This document shows, in pieces, positions 12,886-22,311 of a stretch of DNA of 64,000 nt. The notes beneath the pieces were generated by a model, which was given only the letters and a program-made list of their open reading frames with translations, was not told where the DNA came from and searched no databases. The translations under genes and the position numbers were made by a program. The stretch covers positions 216,951 to 280,950 of the forward strand of contig FODP01000004.1 of NCBI GenBank assembly GCA_900110395.1, read 5' to 3'. Source of the stretch: Rhodospirillales bacterium URHD0017. Its GTDB lineage: Bacteria > Pseudomonadota > Alphaproteobacteria > Reyranellales > Reyranellaceae. The first letter of the stretch is position 1; the number at the start of each line of letters is the position of its first letter.

Positions 12886-14931
12886 TCAACGCTGGCTGCG
12901 CTGCGGTCCTGCCGTCTGCGCCTGCGGCCGGCCGCCACGCTGGCGCATGTCGGCGGCCGACGGTACCGGCATCTGTGCCCGCAACCCCGGGCGCAGGCCT
13001 TCGACGCGCGGCGCCACGATCGCACAGGGATTGGCGCCGGCCGGCGCCTGCTTGGCCGCCTGGTTGATCTGACCGCTCATGCTCTGCACTGCGCCCGCCG
13101 GAATGATAAGGCGCGCGAGATTGGGCTCGAGCGCGCTCGCTGTCTCGCGGCCGCTGCCGCCCTTGATGCGCAGGGTCGAGGCGAGGCCGGCGTTCTGGTT
13201 GTCGCGCGCCTCGGGCGCCAGGATGAACTCGAAGCCTTCCGACCTGAGGCTGAGATAGCCGCCGCCCACCATAGTGGTGCGCGGCGTGTCGACCACCAGC
13301 CGGCGCAGCGAGGCGACACCGCCGCTGACATCGAAGCGGCCGGCGATGCAGTTGAACGGCACGCCAGTGTCGCCGCCGCCCAGCAGACGCTGCGTCTCGC
13401 CCGGCCAGCTGGCGAGTGGGCTGCGCGGCCACAGGCCCTTGGTGACCGCGACCTCGATCGAGCCGCTGGCCGAATTGAGCGCATCGCGCGTGTTGCGCCC
13501 GCCGCCCCGCAGGCGCAGGTCGATGTCGCCCACGGCATCGCGCAGGCCGAGATCGAAGCCCAGCAACGTCGTGAGGTCGGCGAGCGACACGCGGCTCGCC
13601 GAAGCCGTCAGCGTCGCCTGGCCGATGCGCCCGGTGGGATCGTAGACGAGGTCGAAACCGGCAGAGCCGCCGCCGACCGTAGCGGCGGCGCGGAAGGCAA
13701 AGCGCGTATCGCTCGAGGTCAGCGTGACCGAGGCGTTCTGCACCTTGCTCCCCAACCCCACGATCTCGCTCAGCCGCACCGTCACCGACAGAGCCGAGCG
13801 GCCGAGCCAGCTCGCCGAGAACGGCATGGTCGGCACCAGCCGCGCCGGCCCCTGCGGCGCATTCGCAGCCGAGGCGGTCGAGGGTGCGGCCTTGAGATCA
13901 CCGAGATCGAGGCGGCTCACGTCGGCATTGACGGTGACGGTCGGCGTGCCCTTGCGGTCGACGCGGAACACCGCCTCCCCGGCAAGTTCGCTGGAGCCGA
14001 CCTTCAGCGACGTCACCTCGACCTTGAAGGTGCTGCGCAACGTGCCGGCCTTGGCGTTGAGCGCATAGGGACCGCCGGACGGCACCGGCAAGCGCACATA
14101 GGGGCCGAACACCGAGACGTCCGGACCCTCCGACGTGATTGCCAAGGTGGTGCCCTTGGCGTTGACGCCGCCCTTGATCGCGATCTTGCCGCCGCCGAAG
14201 CCGCCCTGCACATCGATGTTGCCGGGCAGTCCCCTCATCCAGCCGTCGAAGGAGCCGGCCGTGCCGGTGAGCTCGAGTGGCGTGGCCTGCGGCGCCGTCA
14301 ACTTGGCCTCGAGCTGAAGCGGCTGGTTGGGTGCCTGCGACTTGAAGGTCGCAGCGGGGATCTCCAGCACCACTGGCGGCCGCCCCTGTCCTTCAGCGAT
14401 CGTGAGTACCGAGTCGCGCACCTCGATCGTGGTGATCCAGGGGAAGGCGGGCGAGGTTCGCAGCCTGAGCGAGCGGTTCTCGCCGGGATGCGGGCCCGAG
14501 CCGTCGGGCGGCGGCAGCATGTCGAGGTTGGTGTCGCCGACATCGTTGCGCTCGACCACGATGTCGGCGCCTTCGAGCAGGACCCGGCCGACCTTGACCT
14601 CGCCGAGGAACAGCGATGCGGGATCGAGGAACAGGGTGAGCTTGCGCACCCGCGCGAGGTCCGGGCGCGAGCCCCAGCTTGCGTTGGTGAGAGTGACGCC
14701 CTCGGCCACCATGGCGGGCTGGGTGCCGAGCTTGATGGTGAGCGGCACGCGGGCGGCGAGCTCGCGGCCGGTCACCTTGCGCACCTGCTCGGTCATCCGG
14801 CTCTGGAAGCGGGACAGATCGCGCGTGCCGACCCAAATGATCCCGGCCACCGCGGCGACGGGCACTGCCGCCGCGAGAATCCAGGTCAATCGCTTCCAGG
14901 GAACGCGCATTACCCGCTGATTCTCGCTCAA
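12886..14931 (-). CDS. AsmA-family inner-membrane/periplasmic protein
   Basis: The 681-aa product has one N-terminal membrane helix (LTWILAAAVPVAAVAGIIWVG, about 14-34) and then a long beta-rich periplasmic region. That region includes the AsmA opening (VTGRELAARVPLTIKLG, VTLTNASWGS) and the C-terminal AsmA2 segment (LRLRGGGRNTRDALNSASGS). AsmA-like proteins are thought to move or organise phospholipids between membranes. The C-terminal 40 residues are Pro/Gln/Arg-rich (MRQRGGRPQAQTAG). Its ATG overlaps the stop of the pseudouridine synthase (14928-14931). Expression is therefore probably linked to that gene. Confidence 0.88.
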   Translation of the reverse strand: MSENQRVMRVPWKRLTWILAAAVPVAAVAGIIWVGTRDLSRFQSRMTEQVRKVTGRELAARVPLTIKLGTQPAMVAEGVTLTNASWGSRPDLARVRKLTLFLDPASLFLGEVKVGRVLLEGADIVVERNDVGDTNLDMLPPPDGSGPHPGENRSLRLRTSPAFPWITTIEVRDSVLTIAEGQGRPPVVLEIPAATFKSQAPNQPLQLEAKLTAPQATPLELTGTAGSFDGWMRGLPGNIDVQGGFGGGKIAIKGGVNAKGTTLAITSEGPDVSVFGPYVRLPVPSGGPYALNAKAGTLRSTFKVEVTSLKVGSSELAGEAVFRVDRKGTPTVTVNADVSRLDLGDLKAAPSTASAANAPQGPARLVPTMPFSASWLGRSALSVTVRLSEIVGLGSKVQNASVTLTSSDTRFAFRAAATVGGGSAGFDLVYDPTGRIGQATLTASASRVSLADLTTLLGFDLGLRDAVGDIDLRLRGGGRNTRDALNSASGSIEVAVTKGLWPRSPLASWPGETQRLLGGGDTGVPFNCIAGRFDVSGGVASLRRLVVDTPRTTMVGGGYLSLRSEGFEFILAPEARDNQNAGLASTLRIKGGSGRETASALEPNLARLIIPAGAVQSMSGQINQAAKQAPAGANPCAIVAPRVEGLRPGLRAQMPVPSAADMRQRGGRPQAQTAGPQRSQR

Positions 14932-15899
14932 ACGCCGTCGAACGAGAAGCCGAATGCTTCAACGGTACGGCGGAAGTGAGGCGGCGGCTGTGCATCGATT
15001 GCCAGCTCTCCCTTGCCCGACGGGTGCGGCAGCACCAGGCGCCGGGCATGCAGGTGCAGGCGACGCGCATCGGCGACGGCCGACAGCAGGGCCTCCTCGC
15101 CGCCATACTTGCCATCGCCCAGGATGGGGCAGCCGATCTCCGCGCAGTGGACGCGCAGCTGGTGCGTCCGGCCGGTGCGCGGCCACAGCGCCAGCAGGGC
15201 GGCGCGCTTGCCGGCATGGTCGAGCACCCTGAAGTGGGTCAGCGCCTTCTGGCCATTCTCTTCGTCGACCTGCATCAGCTCGCGATCGCCGCGCGCGCCC
15301 GGCCGCTTGGCGAGCGGCAGGTCGATGGCCCCTTCCGGCCGCGGTGGCATGCCGACGACGACCGCCCAGTAGAGCTTTTCGGTCTCGCGATCGCGGAATG
15401 AATCGCCAAGTCGCCGGGCCGCCAGGCCGGTGCGCGCGATCAGCAGCAGGCCGGACGTGTCCTTGTCCAGGCGGTGGACCAGCCGCGGCCGCTCCTCGTA
15501 GCCGAAGCGCAAGGCGTCGAGCATGCCGTCGACATGCCGCTCGGTCCCGGTCCCGCCCTGGACCGCCAGCCCTGGTGGCTTGTTCAGCACGATGACCTGG
15601 TCGTCCTTGTGAATGACCAGGCCGCGCATCTCCTGGGCGTCGCGGTCCGAGACGGTCGGGATCTCGCGCGGCTTGGGCGGCGGCGCGGCGGTCACGCCGG
15701 GCGGCAGGCGGATGGTCTGGCCAGGCTCGACCCGGTCCTTGCCCTCGGCGCGCTTGCCGTCGATGCGGACCTGACCGGTGCGCAAGAGCTTCTGCAGGGC
15801 GCCGTGGCCCAGCTCGGGGAAATGGCGCTGGAACCAGCGGTCGAGCCTGAGGCCGGCCTCGTCGGCGGCGACGGCTCTAGTCTGAACTCGACCGGTCAT
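14928..15899 (-). CDS. rluC: RluA-family 23S rRNA pseudouridine synthase (RluC-like)
   Basis: The 323-aa protein has an N-terminal S4 RNA-binding domain (LRLDRWFQRHFPELGHGALQ split over about 17-50) and the RluA catalytic domain with HRLDKDTSG (about 143-151), where Asp attacks uridine. It also has RTGRTHQLRVH. It isomerises specific uridines in 23S rRNA. RluC and RluD have the same domain order, and RluC is the better guess because the S4 domain is short. It is the first gene of the minus-strand run down to acyP. Upstream lies a palindromic element shared with a divergent hydrolase gene. Confidence 0.9.
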   Translation of the reverse strand: MTGRVQTRAVAADEAGLRLDRWFQRHFPELGHGALQKLLRTGQVRIDGKRAEGKDRVEPGQTIRLPPGVTAAPPPKPREIPTVSDRDAQEMRGLVIHKDDQVIVLNKPPGLAVQGGTGTERHVDGMLDALRFGYEERPRLVHRLDKDTSGLLLIARTGLAARRLGDSFRDRETEKLYWAVVVGMPPRPEGAIDLPLAKRPGARGDRELMQVDEENGQKALTHFRVLDHAGKRAALLALWPRTGRTHQLRVHCAEIGCPILGDGKYGGEEALLSAVADARRLHLHARRLVLPHPSGKGELAIDAQPPPHFRRTVEAFGFSFDGV

Positions 15900-15915
15900 C
15901 GCACAGTCCGGTCAG

Positions 15916-16029
15916 CTTCCTCCCCCGTCATACGGGGGAGGTGGCCCGCGGGGCCGGAGGGGGAAAGCCCCACTGGTGGTTTCTGAACGGCGATGATCAT
16001 GATCTGCCCCCGTATGACGGGGGAGGAAG
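15916..16029. repeat. Long inverted repeat between divergent genes (family C)
   Basis: Arms 15916-15938 and 16007-16029 are perfectly complementary over 23 bp (CTTCCTCCCCCGTCATACGG...), separated by 68 nt. Each arm is itself partly self-complementary around CCCCCGTCATACGGGGG. It occupies the gap between the rluC-like and dienelactone-hydrolase-like genes, so the promoters of one or both must lie in or beside it. Confidence 0.85.
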
Positions 16030-16048
16030 GGGTGTGTAAACAGGGTCC

Positions 16049-16975
16049 ATGGAATCCCTGGCGTTCGACACGCTGACCTTCGAACATCCAGCCGCCTGCC
16101 GGCCCGCCCGGCTGACGGCGAGCCTGCACCTGCCCGAGGCCGCTCAGCCAGTGCCCTGCATGGTGATCCTGACCTCGAGCGCGGGCGTCCAGCGCCACCG
16201 CGAGCACTTCTATGCCCAGGCGCTGAACCAGGCCGGCATCGCCGCCCTGATCGTCGACAGCTTCACCGGCCGCGGGGTGCGCCGCACCGTCGCGGACCAG
16301 ACCCTGGTGTCGGCCGCCCAGATGGAGGGCGATGCCTTCGCAGCTCTCGGGCTGCTGCGGGCCGACCACCGCATCGATCCCCAGCGCATCGGCGTCATGG
16401 GCGTCTCCAAGGGCGGCGGTGCCGTCCTCAACGCCGCCATCGCGGTGCGCCAGCGCTGGCGCAACGGCTGTCCCCACCTGTTCGACCTGCATGTCGCGAT
16501 CTGCCCGGGCGCCACCACCCAGCACCGCGATCCCACGACCCACGGCAAGCCGATGTTCTTCATGCTGGCGGCGCGCGACGACTACACGCCGGCACCGCTC
16601 GCCATCGAATATGCCGAGCGCATGCGGGCGGCCGGCAACCAGCGCATCAAGGTCAAGATTTACGGCAATGCCCACCACGGCTGGGAATCGGTCGGGCCGG
16701 TGTTCGACATCAAGGACGCCGAGAACTGGTCGTGCTGCAAAAACTTCATAGAGGACGACGGACGCCACTTCGTGGTGGCGTCGGGCCGGGCGATGAGCGA
16801 GCCGCAATACCAGGCCTGGGCGCGCCGCCACTGCGTCACCAGGGGCGCCCGCGCGGGCGGCGGTACAGCCGAGCTGAAACAGCGCGCGACGGCGGATTTA
16901 CTGGCCTTTTTGCAGGCCCATGGCTTCGCCTCTCCGTGGACGAATCGGACGTTTCCTGTTATACACGCGGCGTGA
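16049..16975 (+). CDS. Dienelactone hydrolase-like alpha/beta hydrolase
   Basis: The 308-aa protein has an alpha/beta-hydrolase core: ASLHLP and PCMVILTSSAG (oxyanion strand), a nucleophile elbow GVMGVSKGGGAV (Ser near 130), an acidic strand MFFMLAARDDYTP (Asp) and a late His in YGNAHHGW. This matches the dienelactone hydrolase branch, which hydrolyses small esters or lactones. Four Cys residues, including a CC pair (WSCCKNF), are unusual. The stop overlaps the GTG start of the L,D-transpeptidase gene (GTGA). Substrate unknown. Confidence 0.85.
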   Translation: MESLAFDTLTFEHPAACRPARLTASLHLPEAAQPVPCMVILTSSAGVQRHREHFYAQALNQAGIAALIVDSFTGRGVRRTVADQTLVSAAQMEGDAFAALGLLRADHRIDPQRIGVMGVSKGGGAVLNAAIAVRQRWRNGCPHLFDLHVAICPGATTQHRDPTTHGKPMFFMLAARDDYTPAPLAIEYAERMRAAGNQRIKVKIYGNAHHGWESVGPVFDIKDAENWSCCKNFIEDDGRHFVVASGRAMSEPQYQAWARRHCVTRGARAGGGTAELKQRATADLLAFLQAHGFASPWTNRTFPVIHAA

Positions 16976-18459
16976 TTCGACTCCGCTTTATCGCCGCGTT
17001 GCTGGCGTTCTTGATCCCCCTTTCGGGATCCTTCCCCTCCCTTGCCAACGAGACCCTTTGGACCGGTTCAAGCGCCAGCCGCGCGCGGGCCGATGCGCTC
17101 CTCAAGGCGATTCGCAGGGCGGCAGACCATGGGCTCGATCCCAAGTGGTATGGACTCGCCGAGGTCGAAAAGGCGGTGGAGGCCGGCGCCGATCCCGCCA
17201 CCGAGACCCTGCTCACGGCAGCCTTCGTCGCTTATGCCAGCGACCTGTCGACCGGGCGCGTGCGCGCCAATCGCGTCGACAAGGACATCGACATCATCCA
17301 GCGCAAGGTCGAGCGTGCCGACCTCTTGAAGGCGGCGGCTGACACCGGCGACTTCGCCGCCTGGCTCGCCGACCTCGCTCCCAAAGGCGACTATCCGGCC
17401 TTGCAGAAAGTGCTCGCCGTCTGGCGCGACAAGCGCGGCAAGGCAGTCTTCACCCAGCTGCCCGACGGCAATCTTCTGAAGCCCGGCATGACCGATCCCC
17501 GCGTGCCGATCCTGCGCAAGCGGCTCAGCGAGCTCGACCTCACCGTGCCCGAGCCGACGGCCGGCGCGTCGCCCGAACTCTACGACGAGCCGCTGGCTGC
17601 CATCGTCAAATCCTACCAGGAGACCAAGGGGCTCACGGTCGACGGCATCATCGGCGCCAAGACCACGCAGTCGCTCAACACCACGATCGACGATCGCATC
17701 GAGCAGATCATCGCCAACCTCGAGCGGCGGCGCTGGCTGCCGGCCGATCTCGGGAGCCGCTACGTCTTCGTCAATGCCGGCGACTATTCGATGCTGTTCG
17801 TCGACGCGGGCAAGGTCGCGTTCCAGAGCCTGGTGATCGTCGGCACGCCCAAGGACCCGACGCCTGAGATCCAGTCGACCATGCGCGGCTTCCAGACCAA
17901 CCCCTACTGGACGGTGCCGCAGTCGATCTCGGGCGAGGAATACCTGCCGATCCTGCGGCGCAATCCCAACGCGCTGCCCGCCGGCTTCAAGATCTTTGAG
18001 AACTGGAGCGACGACACCGAGGTCGATCCCGGCTCGGTCGACTGGAGCGCGATCCATCCGAAAGCCTTCCCCTACCGCATTCGCCAGGAACCCGGCGCCG
18101 GCAATGCGCTGGGCTACATTTTCTTCCCGTTCCCCAACAGGTACGGGATCTACATGCACGACACGGCCAACCGCTGGCTGTTCACCGAGGGCAGCCGCAA
18201 CTTCAGCCACGGCTGCATCCGCCTGCAGAACCCGCTCGACTTCGCCGAGAAGGCGTTCAACGGCCGCAACGGCTTCAACAAGGAGCGCGTGCGCCAGGTG
18301 ATCGATGCCGGCCAGCAGGCGCACTACAGCTTCCCCGAGCCGATCACGCTCTACGTGACGTACCGCACGGTGACGGCCGACGCCGCCGGCGTCCCGACCT
18401 TCCGTGACGACGTCTACGGCCGCGACCGCCGAGTCGTCCGCGCGATGGTGAAGCCTTAG
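16972..18459 (+). CDS. L,D-transpeptidase of the YcbB/LdtD type
   Basis: The product is 495 aa when started at the GTG that overlaps the upstream TGA (16972-16975). That start gives a proper signal peptide (IRLRFIAALLAFLIPLSGSFPSLA). Downstream come the scaffold domain, a peptidoglycan-binding domain (YDEPLAAIVKSYQETKG, VDGIIGAKTTQSLN) and the YkuD catalytic domain with the capping-loop region and the motif SHGCIRLQNP, whose Cys is the nucleophile. It makes 3-3 cross-links between peptidoglycan stems in the periplasm. An upstream in-frame extension overlaps the hydrolase gene and is not credible. Regulation appears shared with the preceding gene. Confidence 0.92.
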   Translation: MIRLRFIAALLAFLIPLSGSFPSLANETLWTGSSASRARADALLKAIRRAADHGLDPKWYGLAEVEKAVEAGADPATETLLTAAFVAYASDLSTGRVRANRVDKDIDIIQRKVERADLLKAAADTGDFAAWLADLAPKGDYPALQKVLAVWRDKRGKAVFTQLPDGNLLKPGMTDPRVPILRKRLSELDLTVPEPTAGASPELYDEPLAAIVKSYQETKGLTVDGIIGAKTTQSLNTTIDDRIEQIIANLERRRWLPADLGSRYVFVNAGDYSMLFVDAGKVAFQSLVIVGTPKDPTPEIQSTMRGFQTNPYWTVPQSISGEEYLPILRRNPNALPAGFKIFENWSDDTEVDPGSVDWSAIHPKAFPYRIRQEPGAGNALGYIFFPFPNRYGIYMHDTANRWLFTEGSRNFSHGCIRLQNPLDFAEKAFNGRNGFNKERVRQVIDAGQQAHYSFPEPITLYVTYRTVTADAAGVPTFRDDVYGRDRRVVRAMVKP

Positions 18460-18537
18460 CTGGGGGCACGCCACTCCGGTCGCGCGTCTTCGTTGGCCGC
18501 AAAGCAGATCGCGCCACTGGAGTGGCGCGCCCCCAGC
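18459..18537. repeat. Palindromic element between ldt and rarA (family D)
   Basis: Left arm GCTGGGGGCACGCCACTCC (from 18459) is complementary to the right arm ending at 18537, with two differences in the first 22 positions. The repeat unit GCGCCACTGGAGTGGCGC also forms the inner part of the nested element at 33329-33491. It fills the convergent gap, and its left end touches the last base of the transpeptidase stop codon. Confidence 0.8.
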
Positions 18538-18538
18538 G

Positions 18539-19828
18539 TCAGCGCTTCCTGGCCCTGAGCTTCTTCCAGTATTCCAAGCGCTTCAGGATCTCGCGTTCGA
18601 AGCCGCGTTCGACGGGCTGATAGAACTCCTCGCGCGCCATGCCGTCGGGGAAATAGTTCTGGCCGGAGAAGCCGTCCTCGGCGTTGTGGTCGTATTCGTA
18701 GCCCTTGGCGTAGCCGAGGTCCTTCATGAGCTTGGTCGGCGCATTCAGGATGTGCATGGGCGGCGTCAGCGAGCCATGCTCCTTGGCTGATCGTTTGGCG
18801 GCGCTGAAGGCGGTGTAGCCCGAATTCGATTTGGGCGCGGTGCCGAGATAGATCACCGCCTGGGCGATCGCGAGCTCGCCTTCGGGCGAGCCCAGCCGGT
18901 CGTAGGTGTCCCATGCCGCCAGGGTCTGGGTGAGCGCGCTGGGATCGGCCATGCCGATATCCTCGACGGCGAAGCGCACCAGGCGGCGGGCGATGTATTT
19001 CGGGTCCTCGCCGCCATCGAGCATGCGGGCGAACCAGTAGAGCGCCGCGTCGACATCCGAGCCGCGCAGGGATTTGTGCAGGGCGCTGATCAGGTTGTAG
19101 TGGGCTTCCTGCGCCTTGTCGTAGAGCGGCGCGCGCTTCTGCAGGAGCGTCGCCAGACGCGCCGGCGGCACAGGCCCCTTCTCCTTGAGCCCGGCGAGTT
19201 GCTCGGCGAGCGTGATCAGATAGCGGCCATCGCCGTCGGCCATGGCGAAGATCGCCTGCCGGCCCTGCTCGTCGATCGGCAGCTTCCGGCCAAGAGCGGC
19301 CTCGGCGCGCTCCAGCAACTGGCCAAGCGCGGCATCGTCGAGCCGCTTCAGCACCAGCACCTGGCAGCGCGACAGGAGCGCGGCGTTGAGCTCGAACGAC
19401 GGGTTCTCGGTCGTGGCGCCGACCAGGGTCACCGTACCGTCCTCGACATACGGCAGAAAGCCGTCCTGCTGGGCGCGGTTGAAGCGGTGTATCTCGTCGA
19501 CGAACAGAAGCGTGCCCTTGCCGTCGCGGCGGCGCTGGCGCGCGGCCTCGAAGATGCGGCGCAGGTCGGCGACGCCGGAGAACACCGCCGACAAGGGCTC
19601 GAAATGCAGGTCGGTCTGCTCGGCCAGCAGGCGCGCGATCGTCGTCTTGCCGCAGCCCGGCGGCCCCCACAGGATCGCCGAACTGAGCTTGCGCGCCGCC
19701 AGCATGCGGCCCAACGGACCCTCGGGGCCTAAAAGGTGCTCCTGGCCCAGAATGTCGCCCAGCGTCTTGGGCCGCAGGCGTTCGGCAAGCGGTGTCGGCG
19801 CGAGCGCGGCGAAAAGTTCAGCCGGCAC
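18539..19828 (-). CDS. rarA: Replication-associated recombination protein RarA (MgsA)
   Basis: The 429-aa AAA+ ATPase has Walker A GPPGCGKTT (about 56-64), Walker B LLFVDEIHRFN (about 106-116) and the sensor region GATTENPSFELN. The C-terminal MgsA assembly domain includes IYLGTAPKSNSGYTA and the terminal GYEYDHN...YFP motif. RarA acts at stalled replication forks together with single-strand binding protein. It starts 3 bp after the stop of the DegP/Q-like protease gene, so the two are probably co-transcribed. The same protease-rarA pairing is common in alphaproteobacteria. Confidence 0.96.
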   Translation of the reverse strand: MPAELFAALAPTPLAERLRPKTLGDILGQEHLLGPEGPLGRMLAARKLSSAILWGPPGCGKTTIARLLAEQTDLHFEPLSAVFSGVADLRRIFEAARQRRRDGKGTLLFVDEIHRFNRAQQDGFLPYVEDGTVTLVGATTENPSFELNAALLSRCQVLVLKRLDDAALGQLLERAEAALGRKLPIDEQGRQAIFAMADGDGRYLITLAEQLAGLKEKGPVPPARLATLLQKRAPLYDKAQEAHYNLISALHKSLRGSDVDAALYWFARMLDGGEDPKYIARRLVRFAVEDIGMADPSALTQTLAAWDTYDRLGSPEGELAIAQAVIYLGTAPKSNSGYTAFSAAKRSAKEHGSLTPPMHILNAPTKLMKDLGYAKGYEYDHNAEDGFSGQNYFPDGMAREEFYQPVERGFEREILKRLEYWKKLRARKR

Positions 19829-19831
19829 GGG

Positions 19832-21208
<1,377 letters not shown>

Positions 21209-21321
21209 TCGTCCTCCAGTGTTGGGCCGGATTTGCGGTCACTCTTATGTCAAATCAAGGGCCGAATCACCTGTGCTGGCACACCCATTGCTGCGTTTTG
21301 GCGCACAAACAGGAGCGCCCC

Positions 21322-22311
21322 ATGAAACTCACCCGCCGTACCGTCCTCGCCGCCTCGATGGCAACGCTTGCCGCCCCCGCCGTCAAGGCGAGCCCGGGCT
21401 GGCCGACCAGGCAGCCGATCAAGCTTATCGCCACCTTCCCACCCGGCGGTACGGCCGACACGATCTCCCGCATCCTGGCGCCCAGGCTCAGCGCCGCCCT
21501 CGGCCAGCAGGTCGTGGTCGACAACAAGCCCGGCGCCGGCGGCACCATCGGCTCCGACCTCGCCGCCAAGGCCGTGCCCGACGGCTATACGCTCGTGATC
21601 TCGCATGCCTCGCCGCTCGGCATCGCGCCCGGCATCTATCCCAAGTTGCCGTACAACGTGGTCACCGACTTCAGCCACGTCACCCTGATCGGCCACACAC
21701 CCAACGTCCTGATCGTGCCGGCCGAGTCGCCCTATAAGACGCTGGCCGACTACATCGCCGACGCCAAGGCCAAGCCCGACCAGATCGCCTTCGGCAGCTC
21801 GGGCATCGGCTCGAACACCCATCTCATGGGCGAGCTGCTGTCGAACGAGGCCGGTATCAAGCTGAAGCACGTGCCCTATCGCGGCTCGGCGCCGTCGCTG
21901 CAGGACATGCTGGCCGGCGCCATCCCCTCGATGTTCGACCCGATCACCACCAACGTGCCGCACATCAACTCGGGCAAGGTGAAGCTTTTGGCGGTGAGCT
22001 CGGAGAAGCGCATCGACATGTATCCCAACGCGCCGACCTTCGCCGAGCAGGGTTTCCCCAAGCTCACGACCTCGACCTGGGTCGGCGTCTCGGGCCCCAA
22101 GGGCATGGCGCCCGAAGTCACCGCGCGGCTCTACGAGGAACTGCACAAGGCCTACAAGACGCCCGAGGTCGTCGAGCGCTTCAAGGAAGTCGTGCTGCTG
22201 CCCGGCGACAAGCCGATGACGCCGGCCGAGTACACCAATTTCATTGGCGATTTCGCCACCCTGTGGGCCGGCGTCAGCAAAGCGGCGGGAGTCCAACTCG
22301 AGCTCGGCTGA
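21322..22311 (+). CDS. Bug-family tripartite tricarboxylate transporter binding protein
   Basis: The 329-aa protein begins at an ATG with AGGAG six bases upstream. It has a Tat-like signal (KLTRRTVLAASMATLAAPAVKA) and the Bug pattern: PIKLIATFPPGGTADTISR, VVVDNKPGAGGTIGSD, PDGYTLV, LPYNVVTDF and a C-terminal APTFAEQGFP. Bug proteins bind small acids in the periplasm. The usual membrane partners TctA and TctB are not encoded nearby, so it is an orphan. Its TGA stop abuts the TCA of the convergent nrdJ stop with no spacer. Ligand unknown. Confidence 0.92.
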   Translation: MKLTRRTVLAASMATLAAPAVKASPGWPTRQPIKLIATFPPGGTADTISRILAPRLSAALGQQVVVDNKPGAGGTIGSDLAAKAVPDGYTLVISHASPLGIAPGIYPKLPYNVVTDFSHVTLIGHTPNVLIVPAESPYKTLADYIADAKAKPDQIAFGSSGIGSNTHLMGELLSNEAGIKLKHVPYRGSAPSLQDMLAGAIPSMFDPITTNVPHINSGKVKLLAVSSEKRIDMYPNAPTFAEQGFPKLTTSTWVGVSGPKGMAPEVTARLYEELHKAYKTPEVVERFKEVVLLPGDKPMTPAEYTNFIGDFATLWAGVSKAAGVQLELG

